A DNA stretch of 64,000 bases from Rusavskia elegans. Its lineage: Eukaryota > Ascomycota > Lecanoromycetes > Teloschistales > Teloschistaceae. The translations under genes and the position numbers were made by a program. Positions 1-11,024 of the stretch are shown piece by piece. Position 1 is the first letter of the stretch, and the number at the start of each line of letters is the position of its first letter. Below the pieces are notes generated by a model. It did not search any database, was not told where the DNA came from, and saw only the letters and a list, made by a program, of their open reading frames with translations. Location of the stretch: NCBI GenBank assembly GCA_011316305.1, contig SAUG01000029.1, positions 823,730 through 887,729 on the forward strand, read 5' to 3'.

Positions 1-1218
1 GCTGCGGAGCTTTTTGGGTTCATCGCAGACCAGATTGAGATGCTCCTCAGAACCCATTGTCCCGACCAGTTGAGCGTCTCGGAAAAAGTCGCTATCCTCA
101 GCCTTGGCCTGACGTTCTCATTTCCTGTCTATCAGAACGCCATCAATTCAGGGATTCTATTACGCTGGACCAAAGGCTTTGACATCCCCAGCGTCGTCGG
201 TCAAGACGTCTGTGAGCTACTCCAGCATGAGATTGCTCTTCGACGTTTGCCAGTGAAAGTCACAGCGTTGGTAAATGATGCAGCGGGAACTATCATGTCT
301 CGCGCGTATTCCTTACCTCTCGGTGAAACACGCACATCCATAGGGACTATCTTTGGTACTGGCACAAACGGAGTATATCTTGAAAAGCTGTCGGAGATTA
401 CCAAGCCTCTTGATGGCCAATTTGATGGCTCTTCAGGCAAGATGCTTATCAGCATTGAATGGGGTTCTTTCGATAATGAACTGTCCGTTCTCCCGAACAC
501 AGAATATGATATCGAGGTAAACCAATTCAGCCTCAATCCTGGAGATCAGATGTTTGAGAAACGTGTTTCTGGGATGTTTCTTGGCGAACTTCTCCGCACG
601 ATACTCGCAAAACTGCAGGATGATCCTGCAGTCCGGCTTTTTGATGGCATCGATGCGAATCCACGCCTCAGGACTGGGGACCAAATGCCATTACACACGC
701 GTTGGGCGGTCGATTCCTCAATACTCTCAATTGCTGAACTCGACGAGACGGACGACTTGGAAACCCTTCGGCAGAAGATCTTTGATGCTCTCGGGGTTCC
801 GTCTTCACGTATCAGAACCGAAGATGCGCAAGTGGTGAAAATCATCGCACATGCGATTGGCAAACGTGCCGCACGGTTGGGCGGCATGGCCCTAGGTGCC
901 GTCGTCACGAAGACTGAGCAGCTCGGCAGCGTGGGAAGTCTCGGGCAGGATGAACGTTCTCCAGGACTAAGTGAAGAATATGACACTACGAAATGTCATC
1001 TCACTTACCATCAGCCTTGCTTGGTGGATGTTGGCGTCGATGGCAGTGTCATCGAATTTTACCCGCGGTTCGAGGTTTACATGCGTGAAGCTCTAAGGGC
1101 TGTAGATGGGATTGGCACAGCTGGTGAGGGATTGATACGAATGGGCCTTGCAAAAGATGGGTCCAGCGTTGGGGCGGCCATCATCGCCCTCACCGCAGGC
1201 GTAAATAGACGCCTTTAA
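1..1218 (+). CDS. Hexokinase family protein, 5'-truncated by window edge
   Basis: The frame is open from base 1 to the TAA at 1216-1218, giving 405 residues. The first in-frame ATG is at 40, but coding-like sequence precedes it, so the true start and probably upstream exons lie outside the window. Hexokinase landmarks occur in order: LGLTFSFPV, the sugar-binding TKGFD, VNDAAGT with the catalytic Asp, the glycine-rich FGTGTNGVYLE, EWGSFDN, the NPGDQMFEKRVSGM segment, and the C-terminal nucleotide-site block ending GSSVGAAIIAL. The enzyme would phosphorylate glucose or fructose at C6 with ATP in the cytosol. All substrate residues I can place are kept, which argues against the non-catalytic hexokinase-like regulators of filamentous fungi, though I cannot exclude a paralogue. 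It lies head-to-tail with a PfkB sugar kinase 395 bp downstream. Confidence 0.9.
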   Translation, partial: AAELFGFIADQIEMLLRTHCPDQLSVSEKVAILSLGLTFSFPVYQNAINSGILLRWTKGFDIPSVVGQDVCELLQHEIALRRLPVKVTALVNDAAGTIMSRAYSLPLGETRTSIGTIFGTGTNGVYLEKLSEITKPLDGQFDGSSGKMLISIEWGSFDNELSVLPNTEYDIEVNQFSLNPGDQMFEKRVSGMFLGELLRTILAKLQDDPAVRLFDGIDANPRLRTGDQMPLHTRWAVDSSILSIAELDETDDLETLRQKIFDALGVPSSRIRTEDAQVVKIIAHAIGKRAARLGGMALGAVVTKTEQLGSVGSLGQDERSPGLSEEYDTTKCHLTYHQPCLVDVGVDGSVIEFYPRFEVYMREALRAVDGIGTAGEGLIRMGLAKDGSSVGAAIIALTAGVNRRL

Positions 1219-1613
1219 CAGAAATACAAGAAACGATAGCGGAGAAGCGATCACCAACAAGAAGCAAGAAACTGTTATAGGTGTGGGGTCTATCCAGCCG
1301 GGAAGCTCGCTTTATCACTTCTGTATATGTACGGAGCTTCCAACATCAGCTGTCAAATGACGGCATATGCACGGTTTTCTTCTGCATTACTAGCAAAGCA
1401 TGACGTCTGCCAAAGCTTTTTACCAAGGCATTCTATTGGAGCAGACCCACTAGCGCTGACGTGCAATCCAGACCTCTACCTAATCTACCGCCAATAGATG
1501 CGTTTGCACTCGACGCCAATGTTGACCTGTAAGTCTGCCAGTGATTGACGACAATCCTGAGAGATATTTGGGCGGGGTGCCGAAACAGTCAATCTCGCTG
1601 TGTTTCCAACATT
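1219..1613. other. Intergenic, promoter of the PfkB kinase gene
   Basis: This 395-bp spacer separates the hexokinase stop from the PfkB kinase start. I see no reading frame with family character and no RNA gene. It presumably holds the hexokinase 3' UTR and the kinase promoter. Confidence 0.5.
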
Positions 1614-2818
1614 ATGAAGTGTCTTCTTGCTGTAGGAGCATGCTATCTTGATACTATCCTAGAGTATGGAATCGCTCCTTTTGTTACCCTCTCTGATAAT
1701 GTTCCCACAGCGTCGACCATTACCCCGCAGAAGACGAGAAATTGCGGGCATCCAGCATCATCAGACGCCGCGGTGGGAATTGCCCAAATACTTTGGAAAT
1801 ATTCCAGCAACTCCTCGATACCGATGCTATTATCCCGACTATATCTCTGGCCTTGCTTGCAGTCCTACCGTCGAGCTCATCACCAGCATATCAAGAGCTA
1901 AGATCTTCTTTCAACGTCTCTACGGATCTGACAAACTGCATCTGCCGTGAACATGCCAGTGAGCCTGCGTCCAGCTATATTGTCAGGAGCCGTCAAGTAG
2001 ATAGTCGGACAATCATCAACTACAACGGTCTCCCAGAAATGACCGCGGCAGAATTTGCGTCCGTCGCGAATAAGCTGGGAAAAAACATGGGTTGGTGCCA
2101 TTTCGAGGTGAGAAGCAGCTTGTTATGTGACTTAGCTACCTGTCTTAATGGATTGTGCGAAGGGACGCATACCGGATGTCACTCTACGGTCTATTCAGCA
2201 TCTCCGTCAATGCTTTCCCAATGTCAAGATCAGTGTCGAAGTCGAAAAGCCGGGCAGAGAGGGACTGCAGGATCTGGCTGCACTCGCAGATGTGGTCTTC
2301 TATTCGAAAAGCTGGGCTCAGGTTTGCGGTTCTAGATTATAGAGCGTTCTGCATTCCTAATGGGATGTAGGCGAATGGCTTTAAATCCCCTGAGGAGTGC
2401 CTAAGAGCCCAAGCTACTTTGGTGTCAAAAGCGTAAGATTGGACCCTTCGCTCCCTGCTCCAGCTAGTCAGCTAAGCCAACTTCAGGTCATTGTTGCTCT
2501 GCACATGGGGGGATGCTGGAGTCGGAGCTCTGGAATTGCCAAGTCTAAGGTACAGAGAATGTCCCGCCTTCAAAACAGAAGGCAAAACCCCGGTGGAGTA
2601 GGCAACTGTTTCATGACTTCCAGCAGTCACTTCACTGAATTCTCCGCAGCACGGTTGGCGCGGGTGATACTTTCACTGCTGGCATGCTGTTCGGTCTCAC
2701 TTGCCGGGGCGACTGGGATCTGGACCGGAAACTCCAATTTGCAAATGAACTTGCGGGTCGTAAAGTTGTAAAGGAGGGCCTTAGAGGGCTTGGAAGCCTT
2801 ATGGAGCACGCGTTATGA
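1614..2818 (+). CDS. PfkB-family sugar kinase (ketohexokinase-like)
   Basis: Six exons splice cleanly: 1614-1663, 1711-2107, 2163-2321, 2371-2432, 2487-2597 and 2650-2818, giving 315 residues. All introns are GT..AG, 47-55 bp, and all phases close. The N-terminus reads MKCLLAVGACYLDTIL, followed by RRRGGNCPNTLE, the PfkB substrate-side glycine motif. The C-terminal signature DTVGAGDTFTAG carries the catalytic Asp and anion hole and is split by the last intron. Length fits ketohexokinase-type kinases (about 300 residues). The family transfers phosphate from ATP to a hydroxymethyl group of a ketose or related sugar; bacterial fructoselysine kinase FrlD is also PfkB. The exact substrate cannot be read from sequence. 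It sits between a hexokinase and a fructosamine-3-kinase-like gene on the same strand, which suggests a shared sugar or Amadori theme. Confidence 0.88.
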
Positions 2819-3070
2819 TCATGTTAACACGGGCTGTTTTCCGGCTCATTACCCCTTATCTATCAACACCAATTTCGGACGCAACGCATAGCCCAAAGCC
2901 GTCTCATCTCCATACCAGACGGTGATAGACCTCGCTAGGTATCTGTACTACAGTACAGCATGCCTAAGTGGCGGTAAACTGGAAATGGGCACGTTCAGCC
3001 AGCCTACACATACATAGATGATTCTCCGTCTTCCCGGCCCTTGCCAACGGGTCTTCGAGGCCTGTTTACC
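2819..3070. other. Intergenic spacer
   Basis: This 252-bp spacer lies between the PfkB kinase stop and the decayed ORF. No gene or structured element recognised. Confidence 0.4.
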
Positions 3071-3668
3071 ATGAGCCAGCCTCTTCCAGAAAAGGATCCA
3101 GCAGAGCCCAGCTTCTACAAAGACTTCTCAAATAAAAATCAGCTCGCATGGAACAGCGGCCTCTCCAGCTTTTCGCGCAGGCGCCCGTCTGTTCTACTGT
3201 TGATGTCGATACCGAGTCGGTACTCCTCGCTCTTGCAGGGATAAGTGGCCCTAAATGCCTTCGCCCGATGTGTATCGGACGAGGCTGAAGGCGCTAGTGA
3301 GGGAGTTCCCATTGGAATGAGGAAGCGAACTTCATATTTCCGAACATGCTAGATCCCATTGCGGCTCTGCTGCAGCTGTACTCGGTTGGACTTTCTGTTC
3401 AGCGGAGCAAGGCTCCACAGTTTCCTACATTCCCCTCGCCTGGTAGCTCATCTTTACTGGACGCCAAAGGTGATTGATCTATCTTGCGTGCGTCAGTTGG
3501 TCCCTTTCGAGATGTGTGCGGAGGGGAGCCCGAGGAAATGGAGGTCTGATATCCAAGCTTACCGGTGGATATGCGATATTGCAGCAGCCACAGAAGATCG
3601 GTCAATGTATCCTTGAGCATGAATTCCGAGCAGGCTGGCAGTTATTCGACGCCGAATCTGTCGTGTAA
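3071..3668 (+). pseudogene. Decayed unidentified ORF in the sugar-kinase group
   Basis: Coding-like stretches on the plus strand are broken by stops and frame changes. A piece starting MSQPLPEKDPAEPSF opens at 3071. A second frame reads LQLFAQAPVCSTVDVDTESV and continues as LLALAGISGP from about 3175 to 3285. The same frame resumes as FIFPNMLDPIAALLQLYS (about 3330-3385) and continues to 3469. A last piece, ILEHEFRAGWQLF, ends at the TAA at 3666-3668. No set of introns above about 40 bp rejoins these frames: the stop-containing gaps are under 30 bp. I do not recognise the family. The position between two sugar kinases makes a sugar isomerase or deglycase tempting, but I see no SIS-domain or other motif to support it. 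A gene with unusual splicing remains possible. Confidence 0.45.
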
Positions 3669-3831
3669 CGAGGGGTGGCGTGTTCGTTGTCACTGCGCAA
3701 GTCCAATAGCTGGACACACCTCGAAGCGATTTTGGATTCTGTATTCTTTCTTTCTTCTGTAACAATACAGCATACTCCGAATCTATCTCCTGTCTGCGGT
3801 TTCCTAAAAGTGCTACTTGGTGCTGGCGAAG

Positions 3832-5265
3832 ATGATAGCCAGAACAGATGGTGTCGGTCAAGTTGCTGTTGAAGGCAACTTTGAGCTCGACCAGGCTGTT
3901 GTTGAAGGTCTGCAACCATTGCTACTCTAGTGTGGACACTGTCGCTGACATTGTATCTCGACCCAAGCTCTACCCATTCCCGGCACAGAAATTCTCTCGG
4001 CGCATGCCTATGGCATGTGGGTATGGGCACGTCAAGCGAGGGTAGTGTGCCGGCTACCAGACAACGAAGTCGTCTCCTATTTCCTCAAGGTACCACACCC
4101 CAACGCACGTCTCACGTTCTCGAACTAAAACCTCCTACCGGTCACCGTTGGGGAGAACGACAGAATCATGAGCCAAGGCCAATTCGAGGCCGACAAAGCC
4201 ATCCATGCCGTATCCGCATCTTTCTGTCCCAAGCCCCATGCTTGGAGCCAATATCGCAATTCCGAAATACCTACATACTTTCTTCTGGCCGATTTTCGCG
4301 AGATCGGGCAGCAGCCTCCAGACGCGATACGCTTCACGTCACAACTTGCGGATTTCCACAAGAAGTCAGTATCGCCCACTGGGAAGTTCGGCTTTCACAT
4401 CACCACGTGCCACGGCAAGGCGGCTCAATTGACGGATCTTTGGGATGACTCTTGGGAATCATTGTACACAAAACAGCTTGCGCATACATTCGACGCCGAC
4501 AAGCAGAAACATCCCGACTGGCCGGAATTCGAATACCGCAAGAAGCTTGTTCTGGAGAAATGTATTCCACGACTCCTGGGCCGTTTGCAGAGTGAAGGCA
4601 GGAGCATCAAGCCGTGCCTCGTGCACGGGAACATCTGGGATCAGAATACGGCGACGGACATGGAGACGGGGGAACCCTTTGTTTTCGACGGAAGTGCGTT
4701 CTACGCGCACAACGAATACGAGCTCGGCAATTGGAGGTCGCCGAGGCATAGACTGGGCAGTAAAACATACATCCGAAATTACAAGCGGAGCTTTCCGGCA
4801 AGCGAGCCAGGTACGGCCGGGGAACCATCACCATTATAGCTGCAGTTTGACGGCTGTTGGCTGATAAAGAGAGTACAGAAGATGATTGGGACTCCAGGAA
4901 TCTGCTGTATTCCTTGAGATTCAATACTTGTGCCGCTACCTTGATCCCTGGCAGCAACTACAGGGAGCAGTAGGTTATATGTTTTTTTTTTCTTTCGTTC
5001 AGCTCTTGGTTTCAATGGCTGATGCAAAAGCATTTACAGCGTTTTTGAGGACGTGGGCGAACTTTGTTCGAGGATCTGCCCTGATGACTTGGCGGCTTTC
5101 AAACCCGAACCAAGTGAAGATGATGACGCTTCTACTGGGGAGAACGCGAAAGATGAAGAGGAGGAAGAGGAAGAGGAAGAGGAAGAGGAAGAGGAAGAAG
5201 AAGAAGAAGAGGAAGAAGACGGGGACAATGAAAAGCTACGAAGTGACGGCGAAGACAGCGACTAA
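3832..5265 (+). CDS. Fructosamine/ketosamine-3-kinase-like protein, probably catalytically impaired
   Basis: Five exons: 3832-3907, 3968-4089, 4156-4810, 4870-4969 and 5040-5265, giving 392 residues. Family sequence is clear: EALPIPGTEILSAHAYGMW, SYFLK with the ATP-binding Lys at the end of exon 2, FLLADFREIG, SPTGKFGFH, AHNEYELGNWRSPRHRL and LLYSLRF. The family phosphorylates protein- or amine-linked fructosamines on O3, destabilising the Amadori adduct. Three oddities stand out. The catalytic HGD motif reads HGN (Asn225, bases 4630-4632). The acceptor expected just before 4141 reads CG rather than AG, so the only usable AG (4154-4155) deletes five conserved codons after the Lys. The C-terminus is a run of about 21 Glu. 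The gene may be a pseudokinase or decaying. The first three exons and the start rest on family similarity. Confidence 0.82.
5156..5221 (+). repeat. GAA/GAG purine tract encoding poly-glutamate
   Basis: A run of GAG and GAA codons, about 66 bp, lies in the last exon of the FN3K-like gene and encodes its acidic tail. The opposite strand reads as poly-Ser, which is only a shadow. Confidence 0.9.
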
Positions 5266-7568
5266 AGCAAAAGTCAAAGCTCACTCCTCCGACCTTAAAT
5301 TGGTAGTCACAAAGTATGCTCTTACCTTATTGATCCCTACATATCAATACAGCTATCGAAGCCTATGCTGCCGCTTTCAATATATACTTTGTCTGCCCTG
5401 CAGGCAAGAATTTGGAAACCTGCATTACGCGTGGGCAGCTAACGCCCACCTAAACCAGCACGATGAAGACAATTCAGCCGTTCAATTGAAGATAATCGGC
5501 TGGTGGGACAGTGTACAAATGTTCCACCAGATATACCAGTCGTCAAGTAATATCCTTCGCCCAGGATTTCCTAAGTCGACAGATCTCCTATCTGGTTTGT
5601 TGCCGGTGAGCCGCGAACGATACGCAAGGCTTTCAGATTCCACACCTGTCAGCATGAGATTGCACTTGGGATCGTGAGCTGATTGTCTCAGCTGCTCAAG
5701 TGCTCATCTATTCTTTGGAGCGTTCAGTATCTTGCTCAGGACGTCATCGGGCCACTGATGGCATTGCCCTCGGGAAACGATCTGAGATGCGAGATGCATG
5801 GGTGCTTCATGAGGTGCATGGTGATACTAATCAGCGTCAGTGGCCGCACTGCATTAAGGGCTCGATAGATAACACTCACCTCTCTGATATCGCGTGCTTC
5901 TGGGACATCGCATTTCCGTACATGTAGGTGGACACCATCCACATGAGCACAACACTAATTAGAGAGCAATTGGATCTATCGGTTCGAGAGTGATTGCGGA
6001 CAATTTACGTGCAAGCAAGCCAGAGATCCATGGCGGTATCATCTTTCATGACCCACCAGGATTACGATAGAATAACCGTCGGAGACCCCCACACTGGGAT
6101 TGGGCCCTTCTTGACAGCCACGCCTCAAGCTAGAACGAGGATAAAGGCAGCGAACAATGGGATGAACCAGGGAGCCTGGGAAGGGGCCGCAGCCAGAGTA
6201 TTCACGGCGTCTCCTTGTGCATTGGCATTGTCGATTGGGCTTCCACTCGCAGCAGTTGCCAAAATGCTTTTTGAATGAGATAAGGCAAATCTCTGTAGGA
6301 TTTTTGGGCAAAGAAAGTACGATCACTCCTTGGACTGCCACAGCGCATCCAGCGATTAACCTGGCGAAATGTCAGCGTTGAGATTGAGCCGTCAATCGAG
6401 CACGACTGATCAAACGAAAGTCGACAAACCCTTTATCGAAGGCACAACATTCTCTCTGTTCAAGGAAACAAGTCCGACGTCTTACAACGTGCCAGAGTCT
6501 CGAATATCGACGTCCTCTACAAGTGGTAACAACCAATCCTACGGAAAGAGCCACTGGGCGTGCACCTGGTCTCGCATACTGTTGTAATGAAATTCTTTGA
6601 AAGCGGACGTTGAGGACTTTCACCGGCCAAGGTGCCAACTTGTTGCAATCATTCTGCATAGACTTCATCCATGCTGATCTCCACACGGATCGACATGGGG
6701 CTTGTGGTGTGATTTCGGATCGTTGTTCCCTAAATTACATCCTGGATTTAACATGATCTGCGGTACACCGCCGTATTGAAATAGCGAAGCAATATGTTGT
6801 ACAACAATCGCAACGTTTAGACCCGCTTCTTTCATTGAAATGCTGCTCCAGGCCCTGTACGTTGGGATGCTGGTCAATTACAACATATTCCAGACAGTTC
6901 TGATGCTCAGAGAGTTGTTCATTTCCGACATCAAGAGTATAGGGCGAAAGAGTATATGATGTAGGTGTACGAAGATAGCGTTGAAAGACGCTCGAGACGA
7001 GTTTTACCACTGGAACAGTAGACTCTACGACGTCGAAAGAAAATGATGAAATTGGAGTAGGAGCTTGGAATATCAGCAAAGTTCTCGTGCAACGGTGTAA
7101 GAACGAAAATTCCTCGATTCGCAGCGTACATAGATATCCTGCCAGGGCATGGCATAAAGCTTTCTTGCTTTTGATCTAAAATGAGACGGGTTTTTTTGTC
7201 GAATGAAGAGCATCACTGGACTTTCTCTATCGGGTTAGGTATGCTAAGTCATTCTCATCTTTCCAAGTGTCATCTCATAGGCTTGGCGGAGGTGTGAAAG
7301 AACAATGAAAAAGGCGGGGAAGGAGGTGAGATGGTCAATACAGCGAAATGTCCGGATCGTGATGCCGATGCATGAACTGTCGAAGAATTGATGTTGAGAG
7401 AGCGCCAGACTTGATGTACCGTTTGCCGTGATTCCCACGCTCGACAGACACACACACCTACGGTTCCCTTTCTCTCTCTTTCGTTCCTCGGCAATGACTC
7501 TCGCATGATGCTACTTAGTGTGTGAATGATGGCTTTTGAAATTGCTCCATAACCACTATTGCTACTTG
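5266..7568. other. Long region without a supported gene
   Basis: About 2.3 kb. Short frames exist on both strands, but none shows a family motif or can be joined across introns. The most coding-like piece is on the minus strand at about 6125-6320: a small-residue-rich stretch with GDAVNTLAAAPSQAPWF followed by a hydrophobic run before a TGA at 6127-6125, like the end of a membrane protein. The 3' UTR of MMS19 reaches in from the right. The stretch could hold a decayed gene. Confidence 0.4.
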
Positions 7569-10500
7569 TCAAGCATCCTGGTCTGGTTCATCCATATTCG
7601 TCCACGTTGCTCTGCACTCAACCGCCATCTTTCTAACATGTCTCTTTGCGTCGTCCAAGACCGGAAGAATGCCCTTGATAAGCCCAGCCCTGTACGGCAA
7701 TAACACACTGTCTTTGACTCTGCCAGGGAAGATCTGGAGGCATCGAAGCGCGTTGAATCGGACTCTCTGGAGTCGAAGTCAGTGATTGTAACATATTATG
7801 CCGTTTCTATACACAGCTTACAGCGATGTTCTCCGTAGGTTTTGAGGCAGCCTGCAACAATCGATTCACAAGGCTCGACATGTGGCCTTCGACCGCCGTG
7901 GGACTTTCCTGACTTATCACGGCTAGATTCTCGATGGTCGCCGCCTTGACCTCTTGGTCCGGCAGATCCAAGCTCTGTAACAGAAGCGGAAGCAATGTAA
8001 CAATTTCCGTCATTGTCACCTCTGTCGGAACGTCCTTCAGTATGCCTGAAAGTGCAATAAGATAATTGGGCTTGACCGACGCTTCAGCCGCTCTGAAGTC
8101 TGCCGCTATTCTGGGAGCGCAGATACTGAAGACTTTCTGCTTGGCTAATAGTCGTATGTTGGCCCCGTATTGTTTCGAGATGATTTCATCGGGTGCAAGC
8201 AAAAGACCAAAGCCTCGAGCGCTTGCCGAACCGCAGATTTTGTCCGACAGAAGGCCCAGAGCATGGTCGAGTACTTCTTGAGTATGAGATAGTCGCAGCA
8301 GCAGCGCTTTGGCTATCCAGAAAACAATAGGCGTCACGTCGATTGAGGTTGCAGGAAAGATCTGCGCCGCTTCGAAAGGTTTGTACATAACTCTCAGAGC
8401 ATCTGAAAGACCTTTCGATGTCGAGGATCGGTTCACCAGGAGAGCGATCTGCTTCAACACGTAGTGCCGTATCATCGGAATTGTTTCCACAAGCACAAGT
8501 CGTGTAAGCTCGTTCAAAAGGCTATCAAATCCGACATCATCCGCGATCGTATATAGCGCGTCGGCCTGTCGGACGTTATTATTGGTTGGAGGACAAAGGA
8601 AGACACCCAACTCACCGCCTGGCCAACGCTCGCTAGTATCCACGTTGAGAGTATCATCATTCGTCGCTGCTCCTCGGGTATATCCCGCCTGTAAAGTACA
8701 GGTTTGAACAGCATCCCTTCTTGCGCGAAGAGTGTATAAGTCTCGATTGCAACGGATTGCCGCTTATGTTCGTCTAAAGCACAAACAATCCTACCAACGA
8801 GCCGACCAAGGATTTCGAGAGTCGCTGCTTCGATCAGCGCCTGTGGTCCTGAGCCAACAGAAGCTGAGGCCGCTTTGCATACATAGGTTACAACAATCCT
8901 CTCGTGGTAGCTGCTCAGATTGGAATCTGAAGGTAGATCCCGTCGGCTCAGCACATAATCAATCGTCGAGAGCAGTGCTCGCGCATAGCTTCCTTGTCCA
9001 TCATTTTGTAGGACCGTCTCTAATTTACTCAGGAGTCGTCGAATTAGAGTGTCTGAAATAGATTTTTCGACACTGAGTCTGGCCAAGCCCTCCAAGGTGA
9101 CAACATAGTCTGTTTGATCCTTCGTGGATTGGTCCGGCAGGTTCGCCATGAAGGCTGGGAAAGTGATGTCCATAATCAGATGGTGCTTTGAATTCGAGAT
9201 ATCGACAAGTGCTTGGATTGCTTCATCCTTGACGTCTTCTCGTCCGCTAGGATCCTCGGCAAGGACGATCTCGTCTAGATACTGGACAACCATTCCTATC
9301 TCACTGTTCTGCAGATAGTTGCGGACTTGACACAACCGGAGCAACCCTTTTAGAGCCACGATCCGAAAAGTCACCTCTTCACTTGGGCTACTCATCAAAG
9401 CCTGGCTGAAAAGCTCGAATAAGCGATCCTTGAAAGGTACAAGAGGATGCTCGGCATCGGCAGACGATCGAACCACCTTGGAAGCTTCGTCGCGTAGGAC
9501 AGCGGCGTTGAAGATCTGGACCAAGACTTCGAGAAGTGCTTTCTGGCTTGCTATACTGCCTACGTCTTGATATATCGTTAATAGTGGGGGCACGATCGCT
9601 TTCACGATCAAGAAAAGTGCAACTGAAGAACTTGCAGCAAGAGAGCTCAGGATTTGGCCGGCGGGCTTGGCCTTCTTGTGCTGAGGTGCTTGTAGCTCTT
9701 CCTTGCATTCGTTCGTTATAGGTTTCAAATACCTTGCTAGATGTGTCGTCTGGCTGGTCGATGTGAGATCTCGGCCTAATGTGGTCGCTATAGCTTGCAG
9801 AGTTACCAGTGAATCCTCTGCAAGATCCTCCTCTTGCACATTCAGTATCTCATACTTCAGGGAGTCCCACAGAGTGATGGACCAATTGGATACTGCAGCC
9901 ACATTATACGAGGTTGCGCAGGCTGTAAGTGTTTGCAGAACATCTTTCTGCAAAAAGTCAGATCAGTTATTTGGCTGATGAAGATCTACCCACCTTGACA
10001 TTGGGGGAGGTAGAGTCGAGTTTTTCAAGTAGTTGAGGGAAAGCAAAGGGTGCGAAGTGGGAAGAGGCTGAGATACAGCCACGGAGCCTGTTCTTCAAGT
10101 CTTGTGCCGTGATACGGTATGGGTCATCGGGTGGCGGGCGAAATGTTATTGGGAAATAACAGAACGCCGAGTCGAAAACCGTCTACATGCCAGTCAGCAA
10201 GTACAAGCAGTTTGTAGCGTTGCTGGCAGACCTCGGCCTTTGCGGCAATATCCCACTCGACCATGATGACTTGTAAGACTGAGAAGATAATCATCAAGCT
10301 TCGAGGGTCCTTTTCCCCACTGACGAGGTCCGTGATGCCAACGATCGCGTCGTCAGCCAAGCTCTTGAGTGGCCCTCGGTGGTTGAGCATTAAGTCGTTG
10401 AGCAGTTCAAGGATCTGCAGCCGTTGTGCATGAGGTCGAATCATGAGGTCCTGGAAATGCTCTACAAGACTTTGGCAAGATTAGCCGCGTACAAGGAAGT

Positions 10501-11024
10501 TATCATCAGGTACGAAAAGGCTGCGGGCCTTTTCAGTATTCCTGGTCAAGGATTTTGCGCCACAAGAGAGCTCGCTCGTAAGTGCGTGCAAGCATCACTG
10601 ATCACTTACTCACGCTCTGAACGTCATGATGGCCATCTCCCTATTGAATCTACCCAAGCTTTGCAGCTTTCGGAGTCCTCCGACGGCGCCTCCATCCTCG
10701 ATGCGATCGCATAAGAATTGACAAAGCACTTGTACTTGCTGCCGCGATAAAGTCGTGTTCGGCAGCGCGCTGATGACTTGCGAAAGGTAGGTGACGGCTT
10801 TGGAACGTATGGACGCATCTCCATCGTTGATGTACTCCCCAAGAGACTGCACAACATCTATCAAGGATTTCGATTTCGACACAAGACCTGTCACCCAATT
10901 AGTCCATACATCCAGACACCGGGGGTCGGCGGAGCATCTTACTTTGTGCAGTCTCTTCAGCAATCCGTTGGGCACCGTCCTTGTCTTCGTCTACCTTGAG
11001 TAAGTATCGTTGCACATCGGACAT
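7569..11024 (-). CDS. MMS19: MMS19/MET18, cytosolic Fe-S cluster targeting factor
   Basis: Seven exons on the minus strand: 11024-10943, 10887-10614, 10469-10232, 10182-9994, 9947-8616, 8565-7822 and 7766-7569. Every phase closes, giving 1018 residues, the usual fungal MMS19 length. The start reads MSDVQRYLLKVDEDKDGA. Family blocks follow: LGEYINDGDASIRSKAV, QVQVLCQFLCDRIED, LVSGEKDPRSLMIIFSV, CYFPITFRPPPDDPY, KKAKPAGQILSSL, and near the end LLPYRAGLIKGILPVLDDAK. The protein is a HEAT-repeat solenoid. MMS19 is the adaptor of the cytosolic iron-sulfur assembly targeting complex that delivers clusters to nuclear DNA-metabolism enzymes such as XPD-type helicases and polymerases. The intron at 10470-10613 (144 bp) is unusually long for this gene. 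It is divergent from MTD1. Confidence 0.95.

Noticed and set aside
2397..2771. 124-codon frame inside the PfkB gene
   Set aside because: Wrong frame spanning exon 5, intron 5 and exon 6; the spliced frame explains the conserved DTVGAGD motif.
3559..4030. Minus-strand frames of 118 and 142 codons
   Set aside because: No recognisable motifs, and they overlap FN3K exon 1 and the decayed plus-strand ORF, which have family-like content.
5034..5228. Minus-strand poly-Ser frame
   Set aside because: Exact antisense shadow of the poly-Glu codons of the FN3K-like gene.
10424..11003. Plus-strand frames over the 5' part of MMS19
   Set aside because: Antisense to well-supported exons and without family features.
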